From contig NZ_CADFEI010000001.1 in assembly GCF_902833225.1 (NCBI RefSeq), positions 1 through 64,000 on the forward strand: 64,000 nt of DNA, in the 5' to 3' direction. This document shows positions 51,918 to 60,401 of the stretch, piece after piece. Made by a program: the position numbers and the translations under genes. How positions within the stretch are numbered: position 1 is the first letter of the stretch; each line of letters opens with the position of its first letter. Under the pieces are notes generated by a model. That model was not told the origin of the DNA, did not search any database, and was given only the letters and a program-made list of their open reading frames with translations. Source of the stretch: Burkholderia sp. BCC1644. Its GTDB lineage: Bacteria > Pseudomonadota > Gammaproteobacteria > Burkholderiales > Burkholderiaceae.

Positions 51918-54007
51918 GGCGTCTTCGCTCCCTTCGATTGTTTCATTTGCATCAGCGCGTCGATCGAGGTGGGGTCGAGGCGCGACTTCAGCGACATCAC
52001 GTCACGCATCGCGTCGAGCTCCGGCTGGCCGTTCAGGAAGTTGTCCGGGTAGTAGCCGAAATTCACGGCGCCTTCGCTGCGTAGCCGCCGCATCTGGGCG
52101 AGCAGCGTGCTGGCCGGCACGTCCTTGTGCGCGCGCCAGTCGTACGACTGCAGTTCGAACACGGTGCGCTGCAGCCCGCGCTGCTTCGCGCGCACGGCCC
52201 GCACGAGCTGGTCCAGCCAGCCTTCGGGGTCCTTCGCCTGCTCCATGTACGGCATCGCCATCAGTGCGACGTAGTCGTAGGCGGCGAGGAAATCGTCGTA
52301 GTTCTGCGCATACCACGCTTCCGATTCGGGCTTGAGCACCGGCAACGCGAAGATGTTGCGCACGGTCAGCACATCGCCGACGTTCTGGTGGGCCAGCACG
52401 ATCTGTTCGAGCTGGCGGGTCAGGTCGATCAGGTAGCGCGACTTCTGGCGCGTCCAGCGCTTCATCAGGTCGGGGTTCTCGCGGATCTTGCCGATGTCGG
52501 CCGGCAGCCCCCATTGCGAATAGATGCGCAGCGCATGCCGGCCCGCATCCTCGTAGTCGTCGAGCACGGCGTCGTCGCTGAACAGGATGCCGCTGAACGA
52601 AGCGTGCTTGCTGAGGTCCTCGTAGATCTGCTGGATCATCAGCCGCGCATCCGGATCGAACGGGCTCAGCCGGAACAGGCGTGTGCCGTTCTCGCGGGCC
52701 GGCGCGCCGCCGTATGCGCTGACGGCCTCGAGCCCGCGCTGCTTGTCGGCCGGCGGCCGGAACGCGAGCACCGGCATCCATGCGTACACCTGCACGTTGG
52801 AGCGCGTATTGAGCTGCCACGCGGCGCGCGAGAACAGGTCGGCGCGCATCGGCAGGTGCCGGTTCGGGAAATACACCGATTCGGCCACGCCGGTGCCTTT
52901 CGGGTCCGCAAAGGCCTGCAGGTAGACCGATTTCGGCTGCATCCGGTAGATGCGCTCGATCAGCTTGCCGAGATTCGCTTCCTGTCGCGCGGGATCGGGA
53001 TCGTAGACCTGGTCGAGATCGACCTGCACAGTACGCTCCGGCACGTCGACGTCGCCGCGGTTGGACGCCGGCTCGCGCATCGAGCGCTCGAACCCGCCGA
53101 TATCGACGTCGTACATCATCAGGATCCGTCTCAGCCGGTCCAGCGGCACTTCCGGCGTATTCGGGCCGGCGTCGAGGCTGAACTGGATGTCCATGCCGAG
53201 CGACGTCGATATCTGGCGCACAGGCTGGTTTTCCGCGCCGTATGGCCACACCATCGAGCGTGCGACGATGCCGGTGTGTTCGCGGATCTGCCGCACGCAT
53301 GTCTGCAGGTCGTCGTGCACGCGCGCCTCGAATTCTGCGTCGGTTTCATAGCGTTTCTGGTCCTGCAGGTAGAGGTGCGACGTGGTCGCCGGCAACTCGT
53401 TGCCTTGCGGATTCGCGACCGCGCCATGATGAAGGTTGTGGGTGTGGCAGCCGAGCTCGACGAGATGAGACTGGCCGACCTGCTTCACCTCGTCCCACGA
53501 CATGAAGTAGTCGCGCGGCACCTGGATCTTGTCGCTGATGCGGATCGGCGCATCCAGCGGCGCATCGATCCACGCGGTGACGATGCCCATCACGGCCGGA
53601 TACTTGAAGCGCTCGAGCAGCGGCAGCACTTTCGTGTAGTGGCTGCGGTAGCCGTCGTCGAACGTGAGCAGCACCGCGCGCGGCGGCAGCGGCTTGCCGC
53701 CGTGCCGCGACTCCTCGATCTGCTTGACCGTGATGGTGTGGTAGTTGTTGGTCTGCAGCCACGAGAAGATCGCGGTCAGCGTACCGGTATCGACCGCGAA
53801 CGGATCGATCATTGCCGACGGCGACGCAAACGACGCCATCAGGTTGTCGCGCACGTCGTGCATGCAGATCACGCGGAACGTCTTGCCGTCGGCCGGATCG
53901 GACGGCGGCAGCAGGTCGATCATCTTGGCGTTCGTCACACCCGGAAACAACGAGCAGGCGGCGAACGTGCCGAGGCATCCGCACATGAAGGTCCGTCTGG
54001 TTTGCAT
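51914..54007 (-). CDS. pgaB: Poly-beta-1,6-GlcNAc N-deacetylase PgaB
   Basis: A 697-residue two-domain PgaB. Residues 1-28 form an export signal with a Cys-containing stretch (CGCLGTFAACSLFPG), so it may be an outer-membrane lipoprotein as in E. coli. The polysaccharide deacetylase domain holds LLTFDDGYRSHYTKVLP, LGCHTHNLHHG and MVWPYGAENQPV. The C-terminal half is the GHL13-like glycosyl-hydrolase domain (FAWMPVLAFRPP, ILFSDDAVLDDYED, YVALMAMPYMEQ). It partially deacetylates the polymer for export through PgaA. Confidence 0.94.
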   Translation of the reverse strand: MQTRRTFMCGCLGTFAACSLFPGVTNAKMIDLLPPSDPADGKTFRVICMHDVRDNLMASFASPSAMIDPFAVDTGTLTAIFSWLQTNNYHTITVKQIEESRHGGKPLPPRAVLLTFDDGYRSHYTKVLPLLERFKYPAVMGIVTAWIDAPLDAPIRISDKIQVPRDYFMSWDEVKQVGQSHLVELGCHTHNLHHGAVANPQGNELPATTSHLYLQDQKRYETDAEFEARVHDDLQTCVRQIREHTGIVARSMVWPYGAENQPVRQISTSLGMDIQFSLDAGPNTPEVPLDRLRRILMMYDVDIGGFERSMREPASNRGDVDVPERTVQVDLDQVYDPDPARQEANLGKLIERIYRMQPKSVYLQAFADPKGTGVAESVYFPNRHLPMRADLFSRAAWQLNTRSNVQVYAWMPVLAFRPPADKQRGLEAVSAYGGAPARENGTRLFRLSPFDPDARLMIQQIYEDLSKHASFSGILFSDDAVLDDYEDAGRHALRIYSQWGLPADIGKIRENPDLMKRWTRQKSRYLIDLTRQLEQIVLAHQNVGDVLTVRNIFALPVLKPESEAWYAQNYDDFLAAYDYVALMAMPYMEQAKDPEGWLDQLVRAVRAKQRGLQRTVFELQSYDWRAHKDVPASTLLAQMRRLRSEGAVNFGYYPDNFLNGQPELDAMRDVMSLKSRLDPTSIDALMQMKQSKGAKTP

Positions 54008-54022
54008 GGCGCGATCTCCTTG

Positions 54023-56782
54023 CTAGAACGGCAGGTTGACCGACAGGAAGCCGGTTTCGGAGCGCTCGCGCTGGCCGTCGTACGCATGGCTGCTGACTTC
54101 GACGCCGTAGGTCAGCGTGATGTCGTGCTTGAACGTCCACGCGTGTTCGAGGCGCGCGCTCCACAGCGGGCTGGTGCCGAAGCCGCGCTCGTTGTACACG
54201 CCGCCGGACGCCGACAGGCGCTGCTGCAGCGACATGTCGCCCTTCTTCCATAACGTCAGCTGGTGCATGACGGTCGCCGCGGCCGCATAGTCGCGACCCG
54301 GGCTGAAGTAGGGCGCGTCCTGGCGTGTGTTGCTGTCGGTGCCGAGATCCAGCGATACGTTGACGAGCTGGTTGGCCGACGTGTACACGCGCTGCGTGGC
54401 GCTCGCCGCGATCTCCTGGTGCAGGTTCGAATCGCTGTAGCGGCTCACGCCGTAGCTCAGCTTGACCTCGCGGCGATCGTTCTGGCGATACACGATCGCG
54501 ACGTTCGCGGAACGTCCCCAGACGTGAGCGGCATAGGCCTTCCACGGCAGCGAGTTGTCGTTGGTGTCGAGCCCGGCGCTGACCGTCCAGTAGTCGTTCA
54601 GCGCATAAGCGATCGACCCGCGCCCGCCGGTTCGGCCATCCGTGCCGAACGAGCGCGTGACTTCACCCTGCACGGTGAGCGGGCCGTGCCGGTAGTCGCC
54701 GCCGACGCCCGTGCGCGTGCGGCTGACGTTGCCGCCGTCGGTTTGCGCATAGCCGAAGAACGTATGCGAGAAGACTCGCCAGTTGTCGCCGAACGGTTGC
54801 GAATACACATAACTGTCGGATGAGAAGCTGTTGTCCGCCAGCGCGCTGTTGCCGTGCTCGAAGCTCAGGTCGGTCGTGAACACGGGGCTGCGGTACGCGT
54901 TGTAGTCGCGCTTGAAGCCGCGCACGGCGCCGCTGTCCGGGAACGTGTTGTCGAGGGTCTGGTCGACGGTCTTCGCGGACGCGTAGTCGTCCGCCGTGAG
55001 CGACGCGCGGCCGAGGCCCGCGAGCATTTCGACGCTGTCCGGATGATCGGTCAGCGACGCGCGATACATCGCGATGGCCTGGCGCGGATGCGACTGGCCC
55101 GATACCGCGTCGGCGTGCGCGGCGCGGATCTCCGCGTTGAACGGCACCTGTTTCTCGAGCTGTTCGAGCGCGGCGATCCCTTCGTCGACACGACCCGTGA
55201 AGATCAGGTATTGCGCGCGCAGCCGGTAGTAGCGCAGGTAGTCGCTTTCTTCCGGACCGACGCTGGTCACCTGTTTGGCGGGCGGGAGCGACTTGCCCAT
55301 CTCGTCGAGCGCCTGTTTCGCGTCCGCCGCGCGCCCCTGGTCGACGTACGACCAGAACAGCCCCTCGCGCAGTTCGATCGGCCGCGTGCGGGCGCCGTAC
55401 TGGAAGCCTCGGGTCGCGCGGTCGGTCGGCGACGCGGTGGCCTGTTGCAGCGCGCGCTGGTACACGGCGTTTGCCTTCGCCGGTTCGCTGAGGTACAGGT
55501 AGGCGTCGCCGACGGCCGCGAGCGCGTCGATCGAGATTTCCGCGTTGGAGGGAATCGTCTCGAATGTCGTGACGGCCGTCTTCATGTCGCCGCGCGCCGC
55601 GTAGGCGACCGTGCGGTCGCCCGCGAGCGCCGTCCTGACCGGCGTGTACTCCGGCGTGGCCGGCATCCGCTTGTCGAGGTCGTCGGCCGCGCGTAGCGCG
55701 GTGTCGAGACCGTCGAAGCGGTCCGAACTCGTCATTGATCGCGACTTGTCGCGGCCGCCGCGCACTTGCTGGCGAATCGACAGTTCTTCCAGTTGCGCGA
55801 TGTCGACCGCGGAGAATGCATCGGGCCGGGCCTTCGCTTCGTCGAGCGCCTTGATGGCGCCGCCGCTCGCCGCGAGGCCGAACACGTCGTTGCGCACCGT
55901 CGCGACATCGGCGGTACGGAGATTCGGCGCTTGCGGATTCAGCGTTTCGACGTCCGGTCCTTGCGATCGCTGGATCGGTTCGCCGGGGAGCTGGGCGCCG
56001 GGCGTCTCCGAATTTGGCGCCTGGGGCGACGGCGGTTGCGAGCCGGGCGTTTGCGCGACGGCGGCCGGCGAGTTCGGCATCGGGGTGCCGGATGCCTGCG
56101 CGGTCAGCGTCGCTGTGGCGGGCGGTGCGGCTTGCGGCGGGGTGCCCGACGTGTGCGCGACCGGTGCTGGCGTATTCGGCTGCGCAGTACCGGATGCTTG
56201 CGCAAGCTGCATCGGGGCATTCGACGTGCGCGCGTGCGATGCCGACGGATTCAGAGGCGCGGTGTCGAATGCCTGGGCAAGCTGCATCGTGGCATTCGAA
56301 GTGCGCGCGTGCGATGCCGACGGATTCGGAGGCGCGGTGTCGAATGCCTGGGCAAGCTGTATCGGCGCGTTCGACGCCTGCGCGACCGGGGCCGGCGTAG
56401 TCGGCGATGTCGCGCTGGGCCCCGGATCACCCGGCGGCGGGGCGTCCGGGTCCACCACGACCGTGGTCGGCATGGCCGGGTTCGGTGCCTGCGCGATCTG
56501 CATCGACGCATCCGATGCCTGTGCGATCGGCGTCGGCGCATGAGGCGGCAGCGTGCCCGAATCCTCGGCGATCTGTATCGACGTCACGCTCGCTTGCCGG
56601 GCGGGCGCAAGCGCATCCGGTGCGGATCCGGCGATTTCGCTCGCGCCACGCGGTTTCGCGTCGCCTTCGGCGGAGAAGCAGGGGCCCGACGCGACGAGCA
56701 GCAACACCAGCGGCGCATGCAGGAGGATCCGCCGGTTGGACGGAGCGACGGTCGTGCATGGTTGTTTCCGATTGTTGTCCAC
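54023..56782 (-). CDS. pgaA: PGA outer-membrane porin PgaA with an extra Pro/Ala-rich N-terminal region
   Basis: A 919-residue export porin. Residues 1-37 form a signal peptide; about 75-290 are a Pro/Ala/Gln-rich low-complexity insert with repeated QLAQAFDTAP and NPSASHARTSNA units; about 300-640 are TPR-like repeats; the C-terminal about 280 residues form a 16-strand beta-barrel ending in FLSVNLPF with a terminal Phe. The TPR and barrel are normal for PgaA, which exports the polymer. The N-terminal insert is absent from the E. coli protein I recall (about 807 residues) and includes two near-identical 75-bp units. Confidence 0.9.
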   Translation of the reverse strand: MDNNRKQPCTTVAPSNRRILLHAPLVLLLVASGPCFSAEGDAKPRGASEIAGSAPDALAPARQASVTSIQIAEDSGTLPPHAPTPIAQASDASMQIAQAPNPAMPTTVVVDPDAPPPGDPGPSATSPTTPAPVAQASNAPIQLAQAFDTAPPNPSASHARTSNATMQLAQAFDTAPLNPSASHARTSNAPMQLAQASGTAQPNTPAPVAHTSGTPPQAAPPATATLTAQASGTPMPNSPAAVAQTPGSQPPSPQAPNSETPGAQLPGEPIQRSQGPDVETLNPQAPNLRTADVATVRNDVFGLAASGGAIKALDEAKARPDAFSAVDIAQLEELSIRQQVRGGRDKSRSMTSSDRFDGLDTALRAADDLDKRMPATPEYTPVRTALAGDRTVAYAARGDMKTAVTTFETIPSNAEISIDALAAVGDAYLYLSEPAKANAVYQRALQQATASPTDRATRGFQYGARTRPIELREGLFWSYVDQGRAADAKQALDEMGKSLPPAKQVTSVGPEESDYLRYYRLRAQYLIFTGRVDEGIAALEQLEKQVPFNAEIRAAHADAVSGQSHPRQAIAMYRASLTDHPDSVEMLAGLGRASLTADDYASAKTVDQTLDNTFPDSGAVRGFKRDYNAYRSPVFTTDLSFEHGNSALADNSFSSDSYVYSQPFGDNWRVFSHTFFGYAQTDGGNVSRTRTGVGGDYRHGPLTVQGEVTRSFGTDGRTGGRGSIAYALNDYWTVSAGLDTNDNSLPWKAYAAHVWGRSANVAIVYRQNDRREVKLSYGVSRYSDSNLHQEIAASATQRVYTSANQLVNVSLDLGTDSNTRQDAPYFSPGRDYAAAATVMHQLTLWKKGDMSLQQRLSASGGVYNERGFGTSPLWSARLEHAWTFKHDITLTYGVEVSSHAYDGQRERSETGFLSVNLPF
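56217..56366 (-). repeat. Two tandem 75-bp repeats inside pgaA
   Basis: Units 56217-56291 and 56292-56366 differ at only a few bases and each encode the same 25-residue stretch; looser copies flank them. The region is the low-complexity N-terminal part of PgaA and is likely variable in length between strains. Confidence 0.88.
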
Positions 56783-56886
56783 GGTGACTCCTCACTCTGA
56801 AGCAATCACATCGGTTGCACGCCCAACGACGCGCGTCGCCGGCCGCCGCGCCACCGGGCGGCGAGGCCCGGCGGCGTCCGACCGGT

Positions 56887-57696
56887 TCACAGGTGATTGC
56901 GGATCGCTTGCCCGAGCAGCGCACGCGATTCACGGTTCGTCGGGTCGATCGCGAGCGCGCGGCTCGCGTTTTGCTCCACACAGTTCCATTCGTCGATCAC
57001 CGCGCACGAGCGCGCCTTCGCCAGCGCACGTGCGCCTTCCAGTTCCGCATGCGTGACGCTTGCCGTCTGCATGCGCGCCGTGTCGGTGCCGTACGAGCGC
57101 GGCTTCGGCGCGTAGTCCAGGCGTTTTCTCGTACCCGCCAGCGTTTCGGTTCGCGGCGGGTGATGCACGACGCCGTGCCGTGCGACGGCGCGACCGGAGG
57201 CCGGCGCGACATGTGTATTGGCTGCCAGTGCCATGGGCGCTGCATGGGACGGTGGCCGGCGTTTTGCAACGGCGCCTGATGTCGTTTGCGGGGCGGCTTC
57301 CGGGTCGACCGCGGCCGTGACGGACGGCACCGTCGACACCTGGCGTGCCGTCGTAGCCGGCGGCTGCGGAATCGGTGCGGACGGCGTGACTTGTCGTGCA
57401 ATCGTCGATGCGGGTGCGGTCACGGCGGCGACCGCGACCGTCGTGCCGGAAGCCCCGGTTGCGCGGGAAGTCGCGGCGACGATCGCCTTGCGGTATTTCC
57501 CGACGGCGGTGGTGATCACGCGGGAGATGTCGTGCGCGATGCTCGCGTGGCCGACCACCGAGTCCCGTTCGGCATACGCGAAGAGGCCGAAGATCGCGGC
57601 GAACGCGACGAAGCTGAGTGCCGCGTTCTTTCCAGGGCCCCACGAGGGCTTCGGCTGGCTGGCGGGTGAGTCGTCCGGTCGTTCTGCACGAGTCAT
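56887..57696 (-). CDS. Unknown membrane-anchored protein at the start of the pga operon
   Basis: A 269-residue protein. One membrane helix (about 25-43, AALSFVAFAAIFGLFAYAE) follows a short cytoplasmic start; a long Ala/Thr/Pro-rich linker leads to a C-terminal helical part (about 212-268, ELEGARALAKARSCAVIDEWNCVEQNASRALAIDPTNRESRALLGQAI) that looks like a TPR pair with two Cys. It is encoded 104 bp before pgaA on the same strand with a GAGGAGC ribosome site. It could be a periplasmic scaffold for PGA export; no family was recognised. Confidence 0.7.
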   Translation of the reverse strand: MTRAERPDDSPASQPKPSWGPGKNAALSFVAFAAIFGLFAYAERDSVVGHASIAHDISRVITTAVGKYRKAIVAATSRATGASGTTVAVAAVTAPASTIARQVTPSAPIPQPPATTARQVSTVPSVTAAVDPEAAPQTTSGAVAKRRPPSHAAPMALAANTHVAPASGRAVARHGVVHHPPRTETLAGTRKRLDYAPKPRSYGTDTARMQTASVTHAELEGARALAKARSCAVIDEWNCVEQNASRALAIDPTNRESRALLGQAIRNHL

Positions 57697-57759
57697 TCAA
57701 TGCTCCTCGATTCGATACGCTGCGGTGAATGTCGCGGTCGGGGCGGATTCAGGCGGCGT

Positions 57760-58170
57760 TCACCATCGCAACTGCGTGGTGAGCGCGCCCGTTTCGACGA
57801 TCGCGAACTGTGTGGCGCCTTGATAGGTCCCTTCGACCCGGTAGCTGGCATCCGGCACGCTGAACAGGCAGCGCGACCCCGATGCGTTGAATTCGACGAG
57901 CACGCGGCCATGTCGCCGCAGGCGCACCTGCACGTTGGCCAGCGGCTGCCCGGTACTGGCGGAGGCAAACGACACGCCCAGGTTGTAGGGCCGGCCGTCC
58001 GGGGGAAGCGGTGCGGTCCCGTCGATCCGTGCGTCGCCGCAGATATACGAAATCACGTAGCGATTCGCGCCGAGACCGGACGCGGGGGCCTGGGCCATCG
58101 CATTCATGCAGAGCGCGGAGATGAAGGCGCTCAGGAAAGGGCGAGCATGCTGTCGAAACGAGGAAGACAT
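57760..58170 (-). CDS. Unknown exported small protein, first gene of the pga operon
   Basis: A 136-residue protein starting at ATG 58170, chosen because GGGAGG lies 6-11 bp upstream. Residues 1-27 are a signal peptide ending MAQA. The mature about 110 residues are beta-rich (GVSFASASTGQPLANVQVRLRRHGRVLVEFNASGSRCLFSVPDASYRVEGTY), like a small Ig-like or CarboxypepD_reg-like fold, with one Cys pair (ICGDAR and SRCLF). It is 63 bp before the previous membrane-protein gene and probably part of the pga transcript. Function unknown. Confidence 0.68.
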   Translation of the reverse strand: MSSSFRQHARPFLSAFISALCMNAMAQAPASGLGANRYVISYICGDARIDGTAPLPPDGRPYNLGVSFASASTGQPLANVQVRLRRHGRVLVEFNASGSRCLFSVPDASYRVEGTYQGATQFAIVETGALTTQLRW

Positions 58171-58816
58171 TGCAACCTCCCGTCCGGAATCAATGACAGG
58201 CATTTATTCCGAGTCAGATTTGCCAGCGTTCTTTTTGCGACACGCTATTGATACACGATGGTTTTTGAACCAACAACCGCATGTGGGCGGAATCTGACGG
58301 GGCGAAATATCTTATTTAAATAGGATAACGACGGATTCGTCTGACTCACTTGGCGCTGAAGAAAGTCGATATTGCCGAATATGATTATTGCTCGTCGGTA
58401 GCGATGATCGAGCACGCATTGAATCACGTCGGAGGTATCGACGTTCGTGCCGAACAGTAACGACTGATAAAAGAAGTTTTTGCGGCTGTGTTCGAGACGA
58501 ATCAATGAAGGTTCGGATACAGGTTGCGCATCATGAAAAGAGGGTGCGACGTTTTTGTTATTTTGGATTGTTACAGGTAAACAGAAACTTTTAATTTGTT
58601 CTGTAACAGGGTATTTCTGCCCGAAAAATCAGGCTGAATATTCGGACGTAATACCGCAACCGTAAAAAATGCGATATCGAAACGCAAACGTTTGCGTTTC
58701 GTCTGATGTCGATTGCGGGCCCGGCACAGGGATTTCACGGACTGCGGCGGGATTGCAGATTGCTGTTTCGAGAAAGGGCATTCACGCCGTGAACCTGCAC
58801 GACGCGAATGCAAGGA
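58171..58816. promoter_or_regulatory. Long AT-rich upstream region of the pga operon
   Basis: 646 bp between the LysR gene and the first pga-operon gene, clearly AT-richer than both sides, with several A/T runs. It has an inverted repeat GTTACAG / CTGTAAC at 58570-58576 and 58601-58607 and the 24-bp palindrome at 58678-58701. A short TTG-started frame at 58245-58505 is doubtful. Most likely a large, multi-signal promoter region for exopolysaccharide genes; no exact -10/-35 was assignable. Confidence 0.55.
58678..58701. promoter_or_regulatory. Perfect 24-bp LacI/PurR-like palindrome
   Basis: A 24-bp uninterrupted palindrome whose core is ACGCAAACGTTTGCGT. This core equals the classic E. coli PurR/LacI-family operator type with the central CG. 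No LacI regulator is in the window. Its place 508 bp upstream of the first pga-operon gene and 116 bp from the LysR stop makes the pga operon the likely target. Confidence 0.7.
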
Positions 58817-59812
58817 TCAGCGGCTGCCGCCGGCGATTCGCCGCGTGGTGCGTATCGGCGGCGCGGCGGCCTGCTCCGCAGCGGCCGAACCTTCGACCGC
58901 CGTGCGCGGCCGGTTCATGATGTAGGTCCACAGCTGCTCGGCCGCGAGCCCGCGCTTGCGTGCCGATCGATACAGGCGGATTTCGAGTTCGGTGATCCAG
59001 TCCCCGGTGCCCGCGCACACGAGCGTGCCGTCCGCGAGCTCCTTCGCGACGCAGCTCTCCGGCAGCCAGCCGATCCCGTGCCCGGCCACGACCATGCCTT
59101 TCAATGCCTCGGACATGTGCGTCTCGAAGCAGCGGTGCAGTACATACGGCTCCGTCGCATTCAGCAGCAGCATCTCGACGATGTTGCCGAGGAACGCGCC
59201 CGACGAATACGCGAGCAGCGGCAGCGGGGCGTCGGGCGTGCCCGGCAGCTGGAACACCGGCTTGCCGCGCGCATCGGGTGTCGACACAGGCAGGATCCGC
59301 TCGACGCCGAGGCTGACGAACGGGAAGTGATTCGGGTCGAGCACGATCGGCAGTTGCGGATGGTGATAGCCGAGCAGCAGGTCGCATTCGCCTTCGACGA
59401 GCTGCTGCACGCCTTCCGGCACGTTCACCGCGTTCACGCGCGCGGTCACGTGGCCGACCTCGCCGTTGAGCTGCTTGAGCCATTCGGGAAACAGCGTGAA
59501 GACGAGCGTATGCGCGACGGCGAAACGCACGACCTGGTCGCTGGCCGCGAACTGGTCGTAGCCGTTCACGAGATTGCGCGCCGCATACATGCTGCGCAGG
59601 ATGTCCGCGGCGAGCCCGCGGAACATCTGGCCGGCGGGCGTCAGCGTGATCGGGTTGATGCTCCGGTCGACCAGCTTCGCATCCATCCAGGTTTCGAGCG
59701 CGGCAATTCGTCTGCTGAATGCCGACTGCGTGAGGTGCCGGTTACGTGCTGCCCGGGAGAAGCTCTTGGTATCCGCAAGGCTCAGGAAATCTTCCAGCCA
59801 CTTTGCTTCCAT
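58817..59812 (-). CDS. LysR-family regulator (HypT/YjiE-like branch)
   Basis: A 331-residue LysR protein. The N-terminal MEAKWLEDFLSLADTKSFSRAARNRHLTQSAFSRRIAALETWM resembles the HypT/YjiE branch rather than the commoner GcvA type; the substrate-binding domain follows, and the last 30 residues are Ala/Arg-rich. It is encoded upstream of, and on the same strand as, the pga operon and divergent from the ATP-grasp operon 589 bp away, so it could control either. Cys residues in GECDLLLG and ESCVAK may be redox sensors, speculatively. Confidence 0.85.
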   Translation of the reverse strand: MEAKWLEDFLSLADTKSFSRAARNRHLTQSAFSRRIAALETWMDAKLVDRSINPITLTPAGQMFRGLAADILRSMYAARNLVNGYDQFAASDQVVRFAVAHTLVFTLFPEWLKQLNGEVGHVTARVNAVNVPEGVQQLVEGECDLLLGYHHPQLPIVLDPNHFPFVSLGVERILPVSTPDARGKPVFQLPGTPDAPLPLLAYSSGAFLGNIVEMLLLNATEPYVLHRCFETHMSEALKGMVVAGHGIGWLPESCVAKELADGTLVCAGTGDWITELEIRLYRSARKRGLAAEQLWTYIMNRPRTAVEGSAAAEQAAAPPIRTTRRIAGGSR

Positions 59813-60241
59813 TTCGATCGTCGCTTTTTATAGTCGGGCGCCTGAGGGCGGCGGCACCGTGTGCTGCACCAATTTTCTAGCGTACCGCGCCTCGCGTGGA
59901 TCGGCCCGATGTTTTTTTTCGATCGGTGTCAGTCGAAATATGCATGGGCGTTGTCGGCGGGATTACGGCTACATAGCGTTGAGGTGCCGGACCCGGCTAA
60001 CCGGACAGTTCACAGCGTCGAACTGCCGGCGCGCCGCAGACGGTACTTCCCCCAGGGCCGGTTGCGCCGTGCGCGTGCCGGCCCGCCTCCATTGCGGCTG
60101 CCCGGTGCCCGGTCGCGCCGCTTTTTTTGTGCAGTGCAGATTGCACAATCGTGACACGCGGGGGAACTATGTTCGAAAGACGCGGCGCAGCATCGACCGT
60201 GCGCACTCGCGGCGCACGCGGACGCACGTTGCGTCGGGCGC

Positions 60242-60258
60242 TGCACCGTTGTGGTGCG
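60242..60258 (+). promoter_or_regulatory. NtrC-type enhancer site
   Basis: TGCACC-N5-GGTGCG fits the NtrC consensus TGCACC-N5-GGTGCA at 11 of 12 positions. Its centre is about 97 bp upstream of the transcription start expected from the sigma-54 promoter at 60321-60336, a suitable enhancer distance. Confidence 0.72.
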
Positions 60259-60320
60259 CAATGCCGCGCGGGCGTGCCTGGCGTGGCGCAAAAACGGGGG
60301 GATATCGAGGAGATTGCACA

Positions 60321-60336
60321 AGGCACGTTCCTTGCA
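60321..60336 (+). promoter_or_regulatory. Sigma-54 (RpoN) promoter
   Basis: GGCACG-N4-TTGCA with invariant GG at 60322-60323 and GC at 60334-60335 separated by exactly 10 nt, the -24/-12 arrangement of sigma-54. It lies about 66 bp upstream of the ATP-grasp gene start. Confidence 0.82.
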
Positions 60337-60401
60337 CAGCATTGATTACGCCGGTCCGGCATGCGCAATGCCGGGGAAAACGATCGATGGAGAAAAGATC
60401 G

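Larger units (their letters stand above)
59813..60401 (+). promoter_or_regulatory. Divergent control region with NtrC box and sigma-54 promoter
   Basis: 589 bp. Contains a GCGGC/GCCGC stem plus seven T at 60094-60128 that may terminate any leftward-origin transcript, a TTGTGC / GCACAA inverted repeat around 60127-60148, an NtrC-like site at 60242-60258 and a sigma-54 promoter at 60321-60336. TTGCACA occurs three times (about 60141, 60314 and 60332). No gene was found. Confidence 0.6.

Noticed and set aside
58245..58505. 86-residue minus-strand frame in the AT-rich region
   Set aside because: It needs a TTG start, has no ribosome site and no recognisable domain; left as doubtful.
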